Positions 54,882-64,000 of a stretch of 64,000 nucleotides of DNA are shown one piece after another (position 1 is the first letter of the stretch; each line of letters begins with the position of its first letter). The stretch lies in the NCBI GenBank assembly GCA_028284935.1, contig JANQQQ010000012.1, forward strand, positions 1 through 64,000. Reading direction: 5' to 3'. The notes beneath the pieces were generated by a model. It had not been told where the DNA came from and did no database searches. It worked only from the letters and a program-made list of their open reading frames with translations. Position numbers and translations under genes: made by a program. The DNA is from Croceivirga sp. GTDB lineage: Bacteria > Bacteroidota > Bacteroidia > Flavobacteriales > Flavobacteriaceae.

Positions 54882-57662
54882 ATGAATAAAGTACTTTGCT
54901 CGCTGCTATTTGCGACTTTCAGCCTTGGCCTAATGCAGGCTCAGGATTTTAAATTCAAAGCGGACGATATCGAAATCCCCTACAAGAAATATACTTTAAA
55001 AAATGGTCTTACCCTTTTGGTGCATGAAGACCACAAGGCGCCCATTGTAGCGGTGAATGTTTGGTATCATGTAGGTTCAAAAAATGAAAAACCGGGGAAG
55101 AGTGGATTTGCCCACTTATTTGAACACCTTATGTTCAACGGTAGCGAAAATTTCAATACGGATTATTTCCAAGCATTGGAACGTATTGGGGCAACCGACC
55201 TCAATGGGACAACCAATAATGATAGAACCAACTATTTCCAAAACGTTCCCGTTTCCGCATTGGATCAAGTTTTGTTCTTGGAATCGGATCGGATGGGCCA
55301 TTTGCTGGGAGCCATAGACCAAGACCGTTTGGATGAACAACGTAGTGTGGTTAAGAACGAGAAGCGTGAAAATGAAAACCAACCGTATGGCATGCAATGG
55401 GATCATGTTGTAAAAGCACTATACCCCAAAGGACATCCCTATTCGTGGACGGTCATTGGGGAAATGGAGGACATTAATGCGGCCTCCCTGGAAGATGTTC
55501 AAGAATGGTTCACATCCTATTACGGTGCGGCCAATGCCGTATTGGCCATTGCAGGGGATGTAAATCCAGAAGAAGTGTATCAAAAAGTAGTGAAATACTT
55601 CGGCGATATTCCTTCTGGTCCAACTGTGGAACGTCAAGAAGTCAATATTCCCAATAAAATAAATGATTCCCGTCAAGTTTATGAAGATAGGGTGCCAGAA
55701 ACACGGGTTTTGTTCGTTTGGAACACCCCTCAATTTGGTTCAGAGGAAGATTTACATTTTGACTTGATTTCCTCTATTCTTTCTTCTGGGAAAAACTCTA
55801 GATTGTACAAGAAATTTATTTATGAGGACCAGTCCGCGAGTCGTGCCACATCGTTCCAGTGGTCAAGTGAAATTACCAGTCGATTCGTGGCCTATTTAAA
55901 CGTAAAAGAGGGACAGAATGCTGAAAAACTGGAAAAAGAGCTTTGGGAAGAAATCTCAAAGTTTATTGAAGAGGGACCGACCGAGGCTGAACTCAAAAGG
56001 GTAAAGGCTACCTATTTTGCCAATTTTATAAAAGGTCTGGAACGAATTGGAGGTTTTGGTGGGGTCTCCGATATTCTTGCCTCCAATGAAACGTATCATG
56101 GGGATGCCTCCTATTACAGGACAAAATTAAAATATGTTGAGGAAGCTACGGTAGAAGACCTTAAGCAAACGGCTAAAAAATGGTTGACCAAAGGAAAGCA
56201 CATCCTAATATGTAGACCCTTTCCCGAATATGCCGTAGAGCAATCTTCGGTAGATCGCAGCAAACTACCTGAATTGGGCCCGCAAAAAAGCTCTCAATTC
56301 CCTGAAATACAGCGTACCAAACTTTCAAATGGCTTAAAAGTGATGTTTGCCCAAAGAACCGGGGTACCAACAATGATTTTAAGCTTAGTAGCCGATGCGG
56401 GCTACAAAACGGATCATCTATCCAGTCCTGGAACAGCGGAATTGGCCATGAATCTTTTGGATGAGGGAACCAAAGACAAGACTTCCCTTCAAATCAATGA
56501 ACAATTGCAGTTGCTAGGTGCTTCTCTAAGTACTTTTTCAAACCAGGATCAATCCAATGTGTATATGTCCACATTGAGACCAAGTTTTGATGCCAGTTTG
56601 GCATTGTTTGCCGACGTCCTGTTAAATCCTGAATTTCCACAAAAAGAGTTTGACCGATTAAAAAGTGAACAAATAAACGACATTAAGCAAGAGAAATCCC
56701 AGCCCATTGCCATGGCATTACGGGTCATGAACAAATATTTGTACGGAGATGACCACCCCTACAATTCTCCCTATACGGGAACTGGATACGAAGAAACGGT
56801 AGGAAAAATGACCAGGGACGATGTAGTGAAGTTCTATAGCACATGGATAAGACCGAACAACGCCACTTTAATTGTCATTGGGGATGCTTCCATGGACGAG
56901 TTGAAGCCCAAACTGGAAAAGGCATTGGGGAAATGGAAGAAAGGAGATGTGCCCAAAGTAGCGTTCAATACTCCCAAGACCAATACCAAGAATACCCTGT
57001 ATCTAATGAATAGACCCGAATCCCAACAATCGGTGATTATTGCCGGACATTTGACCGATAAATATGGTGGGGTTTCGGAAGTTGCCCTGGAACAGATGGT
57101 CAATATTCTTGGAGGGGATTTCACCTCCCGAATCAATATGAATTTGCGTGAGGATAAACGCTGGTCGTATGGAGCCAGTGGTTTTGTTTTGGGTTCCAAG
57201 GAGGAACGTCCCTTTATTCTTTATGCGTCCGTTCAAACCGACAAAACGGCTGAGTCCGTTACGGAATTTCGAAAAGAAATCATCGATTTTATTTCTACAC
57301 GACCGCCTACTCAGGATGAGTTGGATAAAGTTAAAACAAATCAAGTATTGAAGTTACCGGGACAGTGGGAAACCAATAGTTCCATTGACGATTCATTAAG
57401 TGAACTGTTACGTTACGACCTTCCCGATGATTATTACAAGACTTATGATAAAAGCGTACGAAACCTTTCCCTTGACGACATTAAAAATGTTGGTAAAGCG
57501 GTTATTCAACCGGAAGAGGTGAATTGGTTCGTCGTTGGAGATCGTGCTAACATCATTACCAAACTGGATGCTCTGGGTTTTGACGCTATTATTGAAATTG
57601 ATGCGGATGGAAACCCAACTGTTCCCTCAATGAACCAACAACAAAAAGATATAAAGAATTAA
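54882..57662 (+). CDS. Exported M16-family metallopeptidase (two-domain)
   Basis: This encodes 926 residues. A signal peptide ends near LMQAQ. The first M16 domain has the inverted zinc motif H78-L-F-E81-H82 in FAHLFEHLMFNG; the second half (from about 480, TKLSNGLKVMFAQRTG) repeats the fold without the zinc motif (MNLLDEG), as is usual for the fused pairs. It should degrade peptides in the periplasm. It stands alone on the + strand. Confidence 0.95.
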   Translation: MNKVLCSLLFATFSLGLMQAQDFKFKADDIEIPYKKYTLKNGLTLLVHEDHKAPIVAVNVWYHVGSKNEKPGKSGFAHLFEHLMFNGSENFNTDYFQALERIGATDLNGTTNNDRTNYFQNVPVSALDQVLFLESDRMGHLLGAIDQDRLDEQRSVVKNEKRENENQPYGMQWDHVVKALYPKGHPYSWTVIGEMEDINAASLEDVQEWFTSYYGAANAVLAIAGDVNPEEVYQKVVKYFGDIPSGPTVERQEVNIPNKINDSRQVYEDRVPETRVLFVWNTPQFGSEEDLHFDLISSILSSGKNSRLYKKFIYEDQSASRATSFQWSSEITSRFVAYLNVKEGQNAEKLEKELWEEISKFIEEGPTEAELKRVKATYFANFIKGLERIGGFGGVSDILASNETYHGDASYYRTKLKYVEEATVEDLKQTAKKWLTKGKHILICRPFPEYAVEQSSVDRSKLPELGPQKSSQFPEIQRTKLSNGLKVMFAQRTGVPTMILSLVADAGYKTDHLSSPGTAELAMNLLDEGTKDKTSLQINEQLQLLGASLSTFSNQDQSNVYMSTLRPSFDASLALFADVLLNPEFPQKEFDRLKSEQINDIKQEKSQPIAMALRVMNKYLYGDDHPYNSPYTGTGYEETVGKMTRDDVVKFYSTWIRPNNATLIVIGDASMDELKPKLEKALGKWKKGDVPKVAFNTPKTNTKNTLYLMNRPESQQSVIIAGHLTDKYGGVSEVALEQMVNILGGDFTSRINMNLREDKRWSYGASGFVLGSKEERPFILYASVQTDKTAESVTEFRKEIIDFISTRPPTQDELDKVKTNQVLKLPGQWETNSSIDDSLSELLRYDLPDDYYKTYDKSVRNLSLDDIKNVGKAVIQPEEVNWFVVGDRANIITKLDALGFDAIIEIDADGNPTVPSMNQQQKDIKN

Positions 57663-57717
57663 GTGAAGTGGAAAAGGACTTTCCGGTCACTTGCTACTAT
57701 TGGATTGAAGCGACCTT

Positions 57718-60129
57718 TTAACGCAGCCTTGGATAGTTCTTGGGATCCGCTTCGTGCATAATTTCATACACTTTTTCAAAAATGTCTTCTTCATTGGGTT
57801 TGGAGAAATAGTCTCCATCAGAAGCATAGGCTGGTCGGTGGGCTTTCGCCGACAAGGTTTGGGGGGCACTGTCCAAATAGCGGTAGGCTCCTTGTTTTTC
57901 CATAACTTCTTGAAGCAAGTAGGCGGAACCACCACCCGGGACATCCTCATCAATGACCAAAAGGCGGTTTGTTTTTTGAACGCTCTTCACCACATCGTGA
58001 TTCAAATCGAAGGGCAGCAAAGACTGTGCATCAATGACCTCAGCGTCAATACCCACCTCCAAAAGCTCTTTGGCCACTTTATGCACCATTCGCAAAGTGG
58101 AGCCGTAAGATAATAAGGTGATATCCTGGCCTTTTTTTAGGGTTTCAACAACCCCAATTGGAACACAGAATTCACCAAGATTGGATGGCTTGGATTCTTT
58201 TAGGCGATACCCGTTAAGACTTTCAATAACCAATGCCGGCTCATTGCCCTTCATCAAGGTATTATAAAACCCAGCCGCCTTGGTCATATTTCTTGGCACC
58301 AAGATATGGATACCTCGCAAGAGGTGCACCAATCCACCCATAGGTGAACCGGAATGCCAAATCCCCTCCAATCGATGCCCTCTGGTGCGGATGATCAAAG
58401 GAGCGGTCTGTTTGCCAACGGTCCTGTAGTGCAAAGTGGCCAAATCATCACTAAGGGTTTGAATAGCGTAGAAGATATAGTCGAGATACTGAATTTCAGC
58501 AATAGGGCGAAGCCCTCTCAAAGCCATACCAATACCTTGTCCAATAATGGTTGTTTCCCGTATTCCGGTATCGGCTACCCGGTACGTTCCATATTTATTT
58601 TGTAAACCTTCCAGACCTTGGTTGACATCCCCAATGTTACCAGTATCTTCGCCGAACACTAGGGCATTAGGGTATTTCTCAAAGAGTTTGTCAAAATTGT
58701 CCCTTAAAATGATTCTTCCGTCCACTTCTTCCGGGTGCTCCCCATATTTAGGAACAATTTCATCCAAGGTGGTTACTTTTTCAGGAAGTTCATTAAACAA
58801 GTGGGAACTATATTTGGGTTGCGTTTCTTTCAAGTAATTGGCAATCCAATTTTGCAATGCCTTTTTTGCGGGGTTATCTTCCCCAATGGTATATCTTAAA
58901 GCCTTTCTGGAAAATGAGGCCAAATCTTTTTTTATGGGCTCGTCAATGGCTATGAGGTCATTCCTTAGCCTGTTTATAAACGTCTTATTGGGACTGGACG
59001 CCGCCAGATGCTCCAAAAGTGTAATCACTTGCTTTTTGTAGGTAATGTTGGGCCTTAGGAATTCTGACCACGCCTCTTTTTTAGCATTTCGGGCTTCTTG
59101 TTTACACGATTTTTCAATGTCCTTGAGTTCCTCCTCTTTGGCAATGTTATTATCAATGATCCACTCTTTAAAACGCTTATTGCAATCATTTTCGCGCTCC
59201 CATTCCAATCGTTCTGCACTTTTGTACCTTTCATGGGAGCCTGAAGTGGAGTGGCCTTGGGGCTGGGTCAGTTCCGTGACATGGATCATTACTGGCACAT
59301 GGGACTCCCTTGCAATGTCAGAAGCGTTTTCGTAGGCATGAATCAAAGCCGTATAATCCCATCCTGGAACCTTAATGATTTCAAATCCTTTTTGCGTGTC
59401 GTTGCGCTGAAATCCTTTTAATGCTTCGGAAATATCACTTTTTATGGTGTGGTATTCCTGCGGAACGGAAATTCCATATTCATCATCCCAAATACTTATT
59501 ACCATGGGAACTTGCAGTACTCCAGCAGCGTTCAGTGTCTCAAAAAAGTGGCCCTCACTTGTACTTGCATTCCCAATGGTTCCCCATGCAACTTCATTAC
59601 CGCCATTGGAAAAATTTGTGGAATCAATTTCTGGAACATTGCGATAGACTTTTGAAGCTTGCGCCAGACCTAACAAACGAGGCATTTGACCTGCTGTACA
59701 CGAAATGTCCGCACTACTGTTTTTTTGCCTGGTCAAATCCTTCCAAGTTCCATCCTCATTAAGGCTATGGGTCACAAAATGTCCACCCATCTGCCTGCCG
59801 GCACTCATGGGCTCTTTTTCTATATCCGTGGTAGCATATAATCCGTGGAAAAAGGACACGGGATCTAAATAACCCAAAGCCATCATAAGGGTTTGGTCAC
59901 GGTAATATCCACTTCTAAAATCGCCGTCCCTAAAAGCCCGTGCCATGGCTAATTGGGGCAATTCCTTTCCATCTCCGAATATTCCAAATTTTGCCTTTCC
60001 GGTAAGTACCTCCCTGCGACCTAAAAGACTACATTCCCTGCTGATAACAGCAATTCTATAGTCTTCCAAAATTTGGGACTTAAAGTCTTCAAAGGAAATG
60101 TAATTGCTTGTTTTTGAGTCGGGATTCAT
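57718..60129 (-). CDS. Branched-chain 2-oxoacid dehydrogenase-type E1, alpha and beta subunits fused
   Basis: This encodes 803 residues. The N-terminal half is an E1 alpha subunit (GKAKFGIFGDGKELPQLAM, then the TPP region GNASTSEGHFFETLNAAGV and GWDYTALIHAYENASD). From about residue 455 the E1 beta subunit follows (YPNALVFGEDTGNIGDVNQG, then GMALRGLRPIAEIQYLDYIF and the C-terminal GGGSAYLLQEVMEK). This fused form is typical of Bacteroidota. It decarboxylates 2-oxoacids from Val, Leu and Ile, or related ones, to acyl-CoA with E2 and E3, which are not in the window. A -7-like element lies just upstream at 60149. Confidence 0.92.
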   Translation of the reverse strand: MNPDSKTSNYISFEDFKSQILEDYRIAVISRECSLLGRREVLTGKAKFGIFGDGKELPQLAMARAFRDGDFRSGYYRDQTLMMALGYLDPVSFFHGLYATTDIEKEPMSAGRQMGGHFVTHSLNEDGTWKDLTRQKNSSADISCTAGQMPRLLGLAQASKVYRNVPEIDSTNFSNGGNEVAWGTIGNASTSEGHFFETLNAAGVLQVPMVISIWDDEYGISVPQEYHTIKSDISEALKGFQRNDTQKGFEIIKVPGWDYTALIHAYENASDIARESHVPVMIHVTELTQPQGHSTSGSHERYKSAERLEWERENDCNKRFKEWIIDNNIAKEEELKDIEKSCKQEARNAKKEAWSEFLRPNITYKKQVITLLEHLAASSPNKTFINRLRNDLIAIDEPIKKDLASFSRKALRYTIGEDNPAKKALQNWIANYLKETQPKYSSHLFNELPEKVTTLDEIVPKYGEHPEEVDGRIILRDNFDKLFEKYPNALVFGEDTGNIGDVNQGLEGLQNKYGTYRVADTGIRETTIIGQGIGMALRGLRPIAEIQYLDYIFYAIQTLSDDLATLHYRTVGKQTAPLIIRTRGHRLEGIWHSGSPMGGLVHLLRGIHILVPRNMTKAAGFYNTLMKGNEPALVIESLNGYRLKESKPSNLGEFCVPIGVVETLKKGQDITLLSYGSTLRMVHKVAKELLEVGIDAEVIDAQSLLPFDLNHDVVKSVQKTNRLLVIDEDVPGGGSAYLLQEVMEKQGAYRYLDSAPQTLSAKAHRPAYASDGDYFSKPNEEDIFEKVYEIMHEADPKNYPRLR

Positions 60130-60148
60130 GTAGTCATGGAATTTGCTG

Positions 60149-60156
60149 CAAAAATA
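60149..60156 (-). promoter_or_regulatory. Candidate -7 element for the fused E1 gene
   Basis: On the - strand TATTTTTG matches TAnnTTTG. The leader would be very short, about 13 bases before the ATG. The -33 region is T-rich without an exact TTTG. Confidence 0.45.
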
Positions 60157-60286
60157 TTAAAAAACAGGCTGTATAAAAAACGACATTTGTCATATTTTAT
60201 TCTTAAAATCACAAAAAAACATCCCTTTAAAAAAGAAAATAACAATTGAGGTGGGATTTGTGACTAAAATATTATCAATTCCGCAA

Positions 60287-63130
60287 CTAAAACCATTTCC
60301 TGGTAAATAAGCCAATAAGTGTTTGGGGAGACACCGTAACGACAAACCGGATACGTTCTCCATAGTTCGGCTGGGCAATTTCATAGCCATTGTTGGAATA
60401 TATGGGAAAATAAAGTTCAAAAAAGTCGGTGACTAAATTGAGTCGTACCCCATAATCATAGAAAAACCGTGAACTTTCGCCCCGATCCCCAATTAGACCT
60501 ATGTCTCCATATAGTTCCACCCATTGCCAAATATTAAAGCTTAGATTTCCTGTAAGAATCCAATCACTTCCAAACCTATCGTCAAAAATTGATTTAAACC
60601 CTCCTTCGGCAAGTATAAATTGTTGACTGGAAAGTCCGGAGGCGTTGATGGATCTGTCCAAATAAGGCAAGTCAAAAAGATAATCGGTAGGCCGATCAAG
60701 GGCGAAACTAAAAAAGTCCGAATCGCTGGTATTTGTAATAAATTTACCTGCGAATAAGCGTAAGTTGAGTTGTCTGTTGTTATTGAACAAAGTACGCTGT
60801 TCCCATTCAAATGAGACTTTGGTAAAATCTCCGGCAACTTGCCCATCAAACACCCACCTTTTAAAGTTCAAAATATTATTGTCCACATCCCCATACCTTA
60901 CGTTAAATACCGTAAAATCAGGCTCTGTATCATTTTGGTCAATGATACTGGCATCAAAATTTCTAAATACGTTTCGTAGCCGAAAGAGGAGGAATTTCCT
61001 CCTATTGGACACAAAATCGACAGGTCTCCAATTAAATCCTACGGCCGGAGTAATTGTGGTGAAGCGGGAATTGGTATCAAAGAATGAGGTACCACCACTT
61101 AGACCATAGGTAATGGAATTGAGCTTTCCTTCATTGAAAAATTTTTGGTATGAAAAACTCGCACTACCAATAAGCGCCTCCTCTTTTGAGGAAAACCTTG
61201 GTTTTATCTGGTAGACAAAAGGCTTTCTGATTAATAAAGGCTTGTTTTTCAAGCTAATACCCGCTGAAATACCATCATTTACATTGAATTTAAATTCTGG
61301 GACATAGAAGACCTGATTATAAAATGGGTTTTCGACATCCTGCAAAAAACGAAGTTGGAGTTTCTTGTTACTTGAAAGAAAACCGTTGACACTTTTCCAA
61401 TTGTTCCCTTGGTTGACTTCTGGAATTTTTTGGTCATAGTTTAACACCAATCGCGTTTCACCATTGTTAGGAATTCGGTAAGAACGTATGGAATCAATAT
61501 TGGTATACCAGTATTTAGAGATAACGGAGTCCTTTTGCAGCCCGAACACTGAAATGGGTACATTGGATCCTGTCCGGTTTTTAATTGAAAAGTGGATGGA
61601 ATCGGTTTGCTTGGAGACTTTGGTAATCTTAAAGTCGATATTATTTCTTAGAGCCACATACTCATCAAAAAACCACAGGATGTCCAGCTTGGTCTTACTT
61701 CTTAGCTTTTCCTTTAAGATATTAGCTGTCAATTTTGGTTGGCCCCTATTTTCAAGATAAAACTCTTTCAATGATTCATCCAATTTGTCATAACCAATAA
61801 ATTCGGCTAAATAGGCTAGTCCCAATCCGGCTTTGTATCTATTTGCGATTTTTTGGTTGAACCTAGTGAGGGAATCATTGGGGGTCGACAAGGCTTGGTG
61901 GTCATTACGGCGTACAGAAGCCATCTGCAAATAGTAATATTGGTCGTTAAACCCCATTTTAGCCAAATTGTAACCTCTAACCCCCCAGATCTTTGACAAT
62001 TGCCCTATTAGCTTTTTGCCAGGATAAAACTGGTCCACATATTTGATCAATAAATAATTCACTATGGCGTCATGAACCCATTGCTCCTTGCGAACATTTA
62101 GAAAAAGGGTTTCCCGTACGAAACTGTATAAAGCTGTTTTTAGGAATTTCAATTCAAACTGGAATTGCTGACTGTAGGGCCGTATAAATCGCGGAAGTTG
62201 GTTGATCCCATACAATGGATTTCTGTTATAATCCGCTTCACTTACCAATAGATGATCTTGTTGGAAATCACCAAGGTTTTGGGTAATGAAATCAGTTATG
62301 CGAACTATGGAAAAACCTTGGGCCAGTTCACTGTAACGCTCACCTTTGATATCAGTGAGCACATTGAAGCTTGGGGTATTATGTTGAACGAACCCTTTCT
62401 CTTCAGTTAAAAAGACAGTACAATTTTTCCTGTTAGCATCCTTTAGAACAACACTTTGTCCATTTGGAAACCTCGATACCACACCGGTATTAAAGTTCGA
62501 AGCCACTTCCAAAGAATCTGGAAAGATGAGGTTAATTTGTGTATTCGCGATTTCGGTGTACTGATCATTTAGGTCAGTATTTGGATATAAATGCCATTCA
62601 TAATTGTAAACAGCAGGAGTAAGGTACCAGTCCTTTAGATAATATCCATTTTCATAGCCATATCCGTAATCGGTGAACTTACTGCTTGGTAGCTTTACCG
62701 TGTATGTCCAAAAAAGTTCAATGGAATCACCTGGTGCCAAGGGTTTGTCCAAATGAACCTTTATAATGTCCTTGTATTTATATCTGTCCCATTTTATGGC
62801 TTGATATTCACTTCCGACTAAACTGATATTTTTGGTAAATCCTCTTTCCTTTTCTTTAGCTAGATGTAGTGATTTTCTAAAGTAGTCCCCGAACCTTTTG
62901 GCCAAACTTGTGTTTTTCCCGCTGTAAGCGTGGTTCCAATCATTGAAATATAATTCGTTCAGTTTGCTATCCGAGCCATTGAAATAGATGAACTTCTGCC
63001 TAATGGAAATCTCTTTTGTTTCATCATTCAAAGTTGCATGTATGGTATTAATGTGTTGCTGCCCTTTGACTGCTATGGCCAGCAGAAGAAATACCACGAA
63101 ACAGAACAAATGCTTAGGTGATGTTCCCAA
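60287..63130 (-). CDS. M1 peptidase-like envelope protein lacking the zinc motif, with C-terminal barrel-like region
   Basis: This encodes 947 residues from TTG 63130, chosen because it gives the signal peptide MGTSPKHLFCFVVFLLLAIA and no ATG is close. The N-terminal part resembles the beta-domain of M1 peptidases (IHATLNDETKEISIRQKFIY, then SIELFWTYTVKLP). Where M1 enzymes have HEXXH and the third ligand, this protein has only a degenerate region (KEQWVHDAIVNYLLIKYVDQ), so zinc binding is not expected. From about residue 620 the sequence is rich in alternating strands and ends in an aromatic residue (RKWF), as outer-membrane barrels do. It follows the LOG gene by 15 bases. Confidence 0.8.
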   Translation of the reverse strand: MGTSPKHLFCFVVFLLLAIAVKGQQHINTIHATLNDETKEISIRQKFIYFNGSDSKLNELYFNDWNHAYSGKNTSLAKRFGDYFRKSLHLAKEKERGFTKNISLVGSEYQAIKWDRYKYKDIIKVHLDKPLAPGDSIELFWTYTVKLPSSKFTDYGYGYENGYYLKDWYLTPAVYNYEWHLYPNTDLNDQYTEIANTQINLIFPDSLEVASNFNTGVVSRFPNGQSVVLKDANRKNCTVFLTEEKGFVQHNTPSFNVLTDIKGERYSELAQGFSIVRITDFITQNLGDFQQDHLLVSEADYNRNPLYGINQLPRFIRPYSQQFQFELKFLKTALYSFVRETLFLNVRKEQWVHDAIVNYLLIKYVDQFYPGKKLIGQLSKIWGVRGYNLAKMGFNDQYYYLQMASVRRNDHQALSTPNDSLTRFNQKIANRYKAGLGLAYLAEFIGYDKLDESLKEFYLENRGQPKLTANILKEKLRSKTKLDILWFFDEYVALRNNIDFKITKVSKQTDSIHFSIKNRTGSNVPISVFGLQKDSVISKYWYTNIDSIRSYRIPNNGETRLVLNYDQKIPEVNQGNNWKSVNGFLSSNKKLQLRFLQDVENPFYNQVFYVPEFKFNVNDGISAGISLKNKPLLIRKPFVYQIKPRFSSKEEALIGSASFSYQKFFNEGKLNSITYGLSGGTSFFDTNSRFTTITPAVGFNWRPVDFVSNRRKFLLFRLRNVFRNFDASIIDQNDTEPDFTVFNVRYGDVDNNILNFKRWVFDGQVAGDFTKVSFEWEQRTLFNNNRQLNLRLFAGKFITNTSDSDFFSFALDRPTDYLFDLPYLDRSINASGLSSQQFILAEGGFKSIFDDRFGSDWILTGNLSFNIWQWVELYGDIGLIGDRGESSRFFYDYGVRLNLVTDFFELYFPIYSNNGYEIAQPNYGERIRFVVTVSPQTLIGLFTRKWF

Positions 63131-63145
63131 ATCCAGATCTTAAAA

Positions 63146-63832
63146 TTAGAAATTGGGGCTCAGGGTATGGCCTCGATAAAAGGCATCTATAATCTCTACC
63201 ACTTCGTCTTCAGTATCCACAAGTTTTACTAAATCCAAGTCTTGAGGACTAATATTTCCTGCCTCCAACATGGTATTTTTTATCCAATCGATCAAACCGC
63301 CCCAAAAATCGGTTCCCACCAAAATGATAGGGAACGTATGGATTTTGTTGGTTTGAATGAGGGTCATCGCTTCAAAAAGTTCGTCCAATGTGCCAAATCC
63401 ACCGGGCATCACTACAAACCCTTGGGAATACTTAACGAACATGACCTTGCGGACGAAGAAATAATCAAAATCCAAACTCTTATCCGGGTCGATAAAGGGA
63501 TTATCGTGTTGTTCAAAAGGCAAATCAATATTCAATCCAACAGAGGTACCACCTGCTTTGTTGGCACCTCTATTTCCAGCTTCCATGATTCCCGGCCCAC
63601 CACCTGTAATCACCCCATAACCGGATTCAGCGATGCGTTTGGCTACGTTCACGGCCAATTCGTAATACTTTTCCCCGGGTTTCGTTCGTGCCGATCCAAA
63701 AATAGAGACGCATGGACCAATGAGGCTCATTTTTTCGAACCCGTTGACAAACTCTCCCATAATTTTAAAAAGGGCCCAAGAATCGTTGGTCTTTATTTCA
63801 TTCCAACCTTTATGATGCTGTTCTTTTCTCAT
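63146..63832 (-). CDS. LOG family (TIGR00730-type) protein
   Basis: This encodes 228 residues. The Rossmann-like LOG fold shows VSIFGSARTKPGEKYYE, VITGGGPGIMEAGNRGA and the PGGFGTLDELFE motif near residue 141. LOG proteins are nucleotide 5'-monophosphate phosphoribohydrolases; in plants they activate cytokinins. A catalytic Arg/Glu pair is consistent with activity. It is transcribed with the M1-like gene that follows. Confidence 0.92.
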   Translation of the reverse strand: MRKEQHHKGWNEIKTNDSWALFKIMGEFVNGFEKMSLIGPCVSIFGSARTKPGEKYYELAVNVAKRIAESGYGVITGGGPGIMEAGNRGANKAGGTSVGLNIDLPFEQHDNPFIDPDKSLDFDYFFVRKVMFVKYSQGFVVMPGGFGTLDELFEAMTLIQTNKIHTFPIILVGTDFWGGLIDWIKNTMLEAGNISPQDLDLVKLVDTEDEVVEIIDAFYRGHTLSPNF

Positions 63833-63841
63833 GGTATGGTC

Positions 63842-64000
63842 TTAAACGGCTTTTGCCATTTTTTTATTTGAATTCTCGAGTTCTTTCTTCAAAAACTTTG
63901 CCGTGTAGCTTTTTTTGTCCTTGCTAACCTGTTCCGGGGTTCCCTTGGCCACTACCATTCCACCACCACGGCCGCCTTCGTAACCAATATCGATAATATG
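63842..64000 (-). CDS. uvrA: UvrA, C-terminal end (5' part beyond window)
   Basis: The last 52 codons are present; the frame runs off the window edge. [19 protein letters not shown] corresponds to the C-terminal VIDLGPEGGxGGGxIVAxG element of the UvrA ATPase, followed by [20 protein letters not shown]. UvrA recognises DNA damage in nucleotide excision repair. Nine bases separate its stop from the start of the LOG gene. Confidence 0.9.
   Translation of the reverse strand, partial: HIIDIGYEGGRGGGMVVAKGTPEQVSKDKKSYTAKFLKKELENSNKKMAKAV

Noticed and set aside
57663-57717. Imperfect hairpin after the M16 peptidase gene
   Set aside because: The short stems (AAGTG/CACTT and GGAAA/TTTCC) do not form a convincing terminator with a T tract.
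63242-63871. 209-codon open frame opposite the LOG gene
   Set aside because: The LOG protein is clearly recognisable on the - strand; the opposite frame also runs into the end of uvrA.

Overview
The window is chromosomal DNA from a member of the Bacteroidota, most likely a marine Flavobacteriaceae. The grounds are: families typical of that group (DUF4249, DUF2911, DUF4197, a fused alpha/beta branched-chain 2-oxoacid dehydrogenase E1, a long class II IlvC); many lipoproteins with short Bacteroidota-style signal peptides; A-rich start regions with few Shine-Dalgarno sites; and several TAnnTTTG -7 elements. The genus cannot be fixed from sequence alone. No rRNA, tRNA, CRISPR array, transposase or phage gene was seen.

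Layout. 1-4672: tandem DUF4249 lipoproteins (first one cut by the window edge), translationally coupled through ATGA, followed by a secreted protein with a plug-like domain. 4722-8545: a YifB/ComM-type ATPase, a class C beta-lactamase-like serine hydrolase and a Crp/Fnr regulator. A decayed copy of the yifB 3' end lies beyond the hydrolase. 8566-10909: a 16-bp palindrome, a secreted SRPBCC protein, a Tat-type aminotransferase and a small predicted nuclease-fold protein. 11071-14578: an Nramp-type transporter with a non-canonical metal site plus PxpA, PxpB and PxpC (5-oxoprolinase), then a convergent nitroreductase.

15552-30511 is the metabolic core. On the + strand are ilvD, ilvB, a methyltransferase, ilvN and ilvC, then gapN, a DUF4197 lipoprotein and a phosphorylase-like protein that lacks the PLP lysine. 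On the - strand are leuC, leuD, leuA and leuB. Together they supply valine, isoleucine and leucine. A fused E1 of the branched-chain 2-oxoacid dehydrogenase, which acts in the catabolic direction, lies at 57718.

30620-37399 is accessory: a possible 33-residue peptide gene, a DUF2911 protein and four lipoproteins or exported proteins of unknown role. 37400-64000 is mostly housekeeping: RecG, an M1 peptidase with a patatin, an M20 hydrolase with a DsrE protein, a PcrA/UvrD helicase, a histidine kinase, a YciO/Sua5 protein, OmpA proteins, a glycosyltransferase, HolA, DoxX, an M16 peptidase, the fused E1, an M1-like protein without a zinc site, a LOG protein and the 3' end of uvrA.

The points most worth a second look are the phosphorylase-like protein with serine at the PLP-lysine position, the methyltransferase inside the ilv operon, the yifB tail relic, the metal-site-less M1-like envelope protein, the zinc-ribbon plus DUF559-like protein, and the run of convergent genes whose stop codons touch or overlap. 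I saw no clear multi-gene defence or mobile system.
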